A stretch of 7,038 bases of DNA from Oceanospirillaceae bacterium (lineage in GTDB: Bacteria; Pseudomonadota; Gammaproteobacteria; Pseudomonadales; Balneatricaceae), in NCBI GenBank assembly GCA_003497765.1, contig DNNY01000207.1, positions 1-7,038 on the forward strand. The letters are read 5' to 3'. Below the pieces are notes generated by a model, which made no database searches, had not been told where the DNA came from, and saw only the letters and a list, made by a program, of their open reading frames with translations. Shown piece after piece: positions 5,684 to 7,038 of this stretch; the first letter of the stretch is position 1, and every line of letters begins with the position of its first letter. A program made the translations under genes and the position numbers.

Positions 5684-6385
5684 ATGCGTATAGAGATTGC
5701 CAGTGAAAACAGCTTTATCATTTATTTTAATGATCAGATAGCTGCCGACACCACAGCGCAAATAAGCGCCTGTGCCGGTTTACTGCGCCAGTCTATGGGA
5801 TCGTTATTAGTTGACCTAGTGCCCTCATATGCTTCCTTACTGGTTATTTATCATCTCCATATCGGTGATCATTATCAAGCCAAACAGCTTATCAAACAGG
5901 CATTGGCACAAATCCAAGATGCAGCCATTAGTCAGGGAAAGTTGGTTCACTTACCTGTATACTATAGTGAGGAATCTGGACCTGATTTAGCGCAATTGGC
6001 TGCCGCAGCAAAATTAAGTGTAGCGGATACTATCGCCCTCCATCATAGTCGCCATTATCAAGTTTATGCTATTGGTTTTGCCCCTGGGTTTGCTTATTTG
6101 GGTGAAGTAGACGAGCGTCTTGCTGCCCCGCGCAAAGCCACACCGCGGTTAAAAGTACCAAAGGGTGCAGTGGCTATCGCCGATCGGCAAACAGCGGTTT
6201 ATCCTAGCCAGTCGCCTGGTGGTTGGAATCTGATTGGTTTATGCCCTACGCCTATGTTTAATGCTGAGCAAGAACCACCGATGCCAGTCAATGTTGGCGA
6301 CCAAATTAAATTTGAACCCATTAGCCGAGCTGAGTTTTTACAACAAGGTGGTAACGAACAACTGTTATTGGAATCTAGCTTATGA
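5684..6385 (+). CDS. pxpB: 5-oxoprolinase subunit B (KipI / allophanate hydrolase subunit 1 family)
   Basis: From ATG 5684 this is 233 residues; E. coli PxpB is 218. PxpB and PxpC together resemble the two halves of the carboxyltransferase-like part of allophanate hydrolase; in B. subtilis the homologue KipI also inhibits the sporulation kinase KinA. Motifs visible are L-V-D-L-V-P-S-Y-A-S-L-L-V (42-54), L-P-V-x-Y (90-94), G-F-A-P-G-F-A-Y-L-G (131-140), P-R-x-x-x-P-R-L-K-V-P-K-G-A-V-A-I-A (149-166) and Q-S-P-G-G-W-N-L-I-G (176-185). No signal peptide is present. A TTG at 5681 directly precedes the ATG, which I prefer as the standard codon. The gene begins 24 nt after pxpA and ends in a 4-nt ATGA overlap with pxpC, implying coupled translation in a fixed ratio. 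Confidence 0.95.
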   Translation: MRIEIASENSFIIYFNDQIAADTTAQISACAGLLRQSMGSLLVDLVPSYASLLVIYHLHIGDHYQAKQLIKQALAQIQDAAISQGKLVHLPVYYSEESGPDLAQLAAAAKLSVADTIALHHSRHYQVYAIGFAPGFAYLGEVDERLAAPRKATPRLKVPKGAVAIADRQTAVYPSQSPGGWNLIGLCPTPMFNAEQEPPMPVNVGDQIKFEPISRAEFLQQGGNEQLLLESSL

Positions 6386-7038
6386 CCATGCTCGTCAAAC
6401 AGCCCGGTTTGCTGAGCTTACTCCAAGATAGTGGCCGCTTTGGTGTCCATCAAATTGGTTTAACTAATGGTGGGCCTTTAGACCAACAAGCTTATGCTTG
6501 GGCCAATCGCCTACTCGGAAATCAGCCCAATGCTTGCGCTATTGAAGTAAGTTTTGGTGGCTTACAACTGCAAACCCAAGTGGATACCTATATTGCTGTC
6601 ACTGGCGCGCCTATGGCGCTAATAATTGATGGGGTAGAGCATGACTTATGGACATCACATAAAGTTACTGCAGGGGCGCATATCAATCTGGGCTTCTGCC
6701 AACAGGGTGCGCGCGCTTACCTTGCTGTGGCTGGTGGCTTCCAAACCCCAATAGAATTTGGTAGTCGCAGCACCGTTGTTAGAGAAAACATCGGTGGTCT
6801 CCAGCAAGGTCAAAAATTGACGGACGATGATCGTTTGGCCTGTACAGAAACAAAGGCTATGGCAAGCTTCACTTTGCCAGCAGCACAGCGGCCAACCTAT
6901 ACCGACCATACTGAATTGCGTGTCGTGCTTGGCTATCAACATGATTTATTTAGCCTTGCTAAACAAGCTCTATTTTTTTCCAGCACCTATACCCTGACGG
7001 ATCGTGCCGACCGCATGGATATGCGGTTATCGGGCCCA
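6382..7038 (+). CDS. pxpC: 5-oxoprolinase subunit C (KipA / allophanate hydrolase subunit 2 family), cut by right edge
   Basis: The reading frame from ATG 6382 is open for 219 codons to the end of the window, about 70% of the usual ~310 residues. The translation shows the family's L-Q-D-S-G-R-F-G (14-21), L-T-N-G-G-P-L-D (27-34), A-V-T-G-A (72-76), Y-L-A-V-A-G-G (113-119), F-G-S-R-S-T (126-131) and D-R-A-D-R-M-D-M-R-L-S-G-P (207-219) motifs. This subunit pairs with PxpB to form the catalytic half of the 5-oxoprolinase, acting in the cytoplasm with PxpA. The start overlaps the pxpB stop in ATGA. A second ATG at 6388 is possible but less likely given the overlap. What follows pxpC, often an NRAMP-like transporter or a regulator in other genomes, lies outside the window. 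Confidence 0.95.
   Translation, partial: MTMLVKQPGLLSLLQDSGRFGVHQIGLTNGGPLDQQAYAWANRLLGNQPNACAIEVSFGGLQLQTQVDTYIAVTGAPMALIIDGVEHDLWTSHKVTAGAHINLGFCQQGARAYLAVAGGFQTPIEFGSRSTVVRENIGGLQQGQKLTDDDRLACTETKAMASFTLPAAQRPTYTDHTELRVVLGYQHDLFSLAKQALFFSSTYTLTDRADRMDMRLSGP

Noticed and set aside
6234..6942. Plus-strand frame 6234-6431 and minus-strand frame 6655-6942
   Set aside because: Both overlap pxpB/pxpC, whose motifs are intact through these stretches.

Overview
The window reads as chromosomal DNA from a gammaproteobacterium of moderate GC. The main clue is the minus-strand gene order mltB > rlpA > dacA > ybeD > lipB, which is the conserved cell-wall/lipoylation cluster of that class. The proteins resemble family members from that class throughout, but I cannot name a genus. 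There are no rRNA or tRNA genes, insertion sequences, CRISPR repeats or phage genes, and every complete gene looks intact.

Positions 1-3724 (minus strand) hold five tightly packed genes. In transcription order they are: mltB (periplasmic lytic transglycosylase), rlpA (lipoprotein transglycosylase with a SPOR domain), dacA (D-Ala-D-Ala carboxypeptidase, PBP5 type), ybeD (small DUF493 protein) and the first 24 codons of lipB (octanoyltransferase), which runs off the left edge. The first three proteins act on peptidoglycan in the periplasm. The last two belong to the lipoate-synthesis end of the cluster. A 200-nt gap before dacA carries a perfect extended -10 element, so dacA-ybeD-lipB probably has its own promoter as well as readthrough from mltB-rlpA.

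Positions 3725-4124 are a divergent intergenic region of about 400 bp, AT-rich in its middle. It has no gene but does contain structure: a long inverted repeat near mltB, a short AT dyad, an operator-like dyad with an in-phase repeated half-site (3990-4019), and a small hairpin that encloses a Shine-Dalgarno-like GGGAGG (4047-4064).

Positions 4125-7038 (plus strand) hold a four-gene operon: a DUF1445 / D-glutamate-cyclase-like protein, then pxpA, pxpB and pxpC (pxpC is cut by the right edge). PxpABC is the prokaryotic ATP-dependent 5-oxoprolinase, which opens 5-oxoproline (pyroglutamate) to glutamate. DUF1445 proteins are known neighbours of these genes (for example ycsI beside ycsF and kipI/kipA in Bacillus subtilis).

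The most interesting point is the combination. A family linked in animals to cyclising D-glutamate into 5-oxo-D-proline sits in one operon with a 5-oxoproline-opening enzyme, and that operon is divergent from a block of peptidoglycan-cleaving genes where mrdA/rodA would commonly be found. A functional link to cell-wall D-glutamate is a hypothesis only. I see no clear evidence of a wholly new system.
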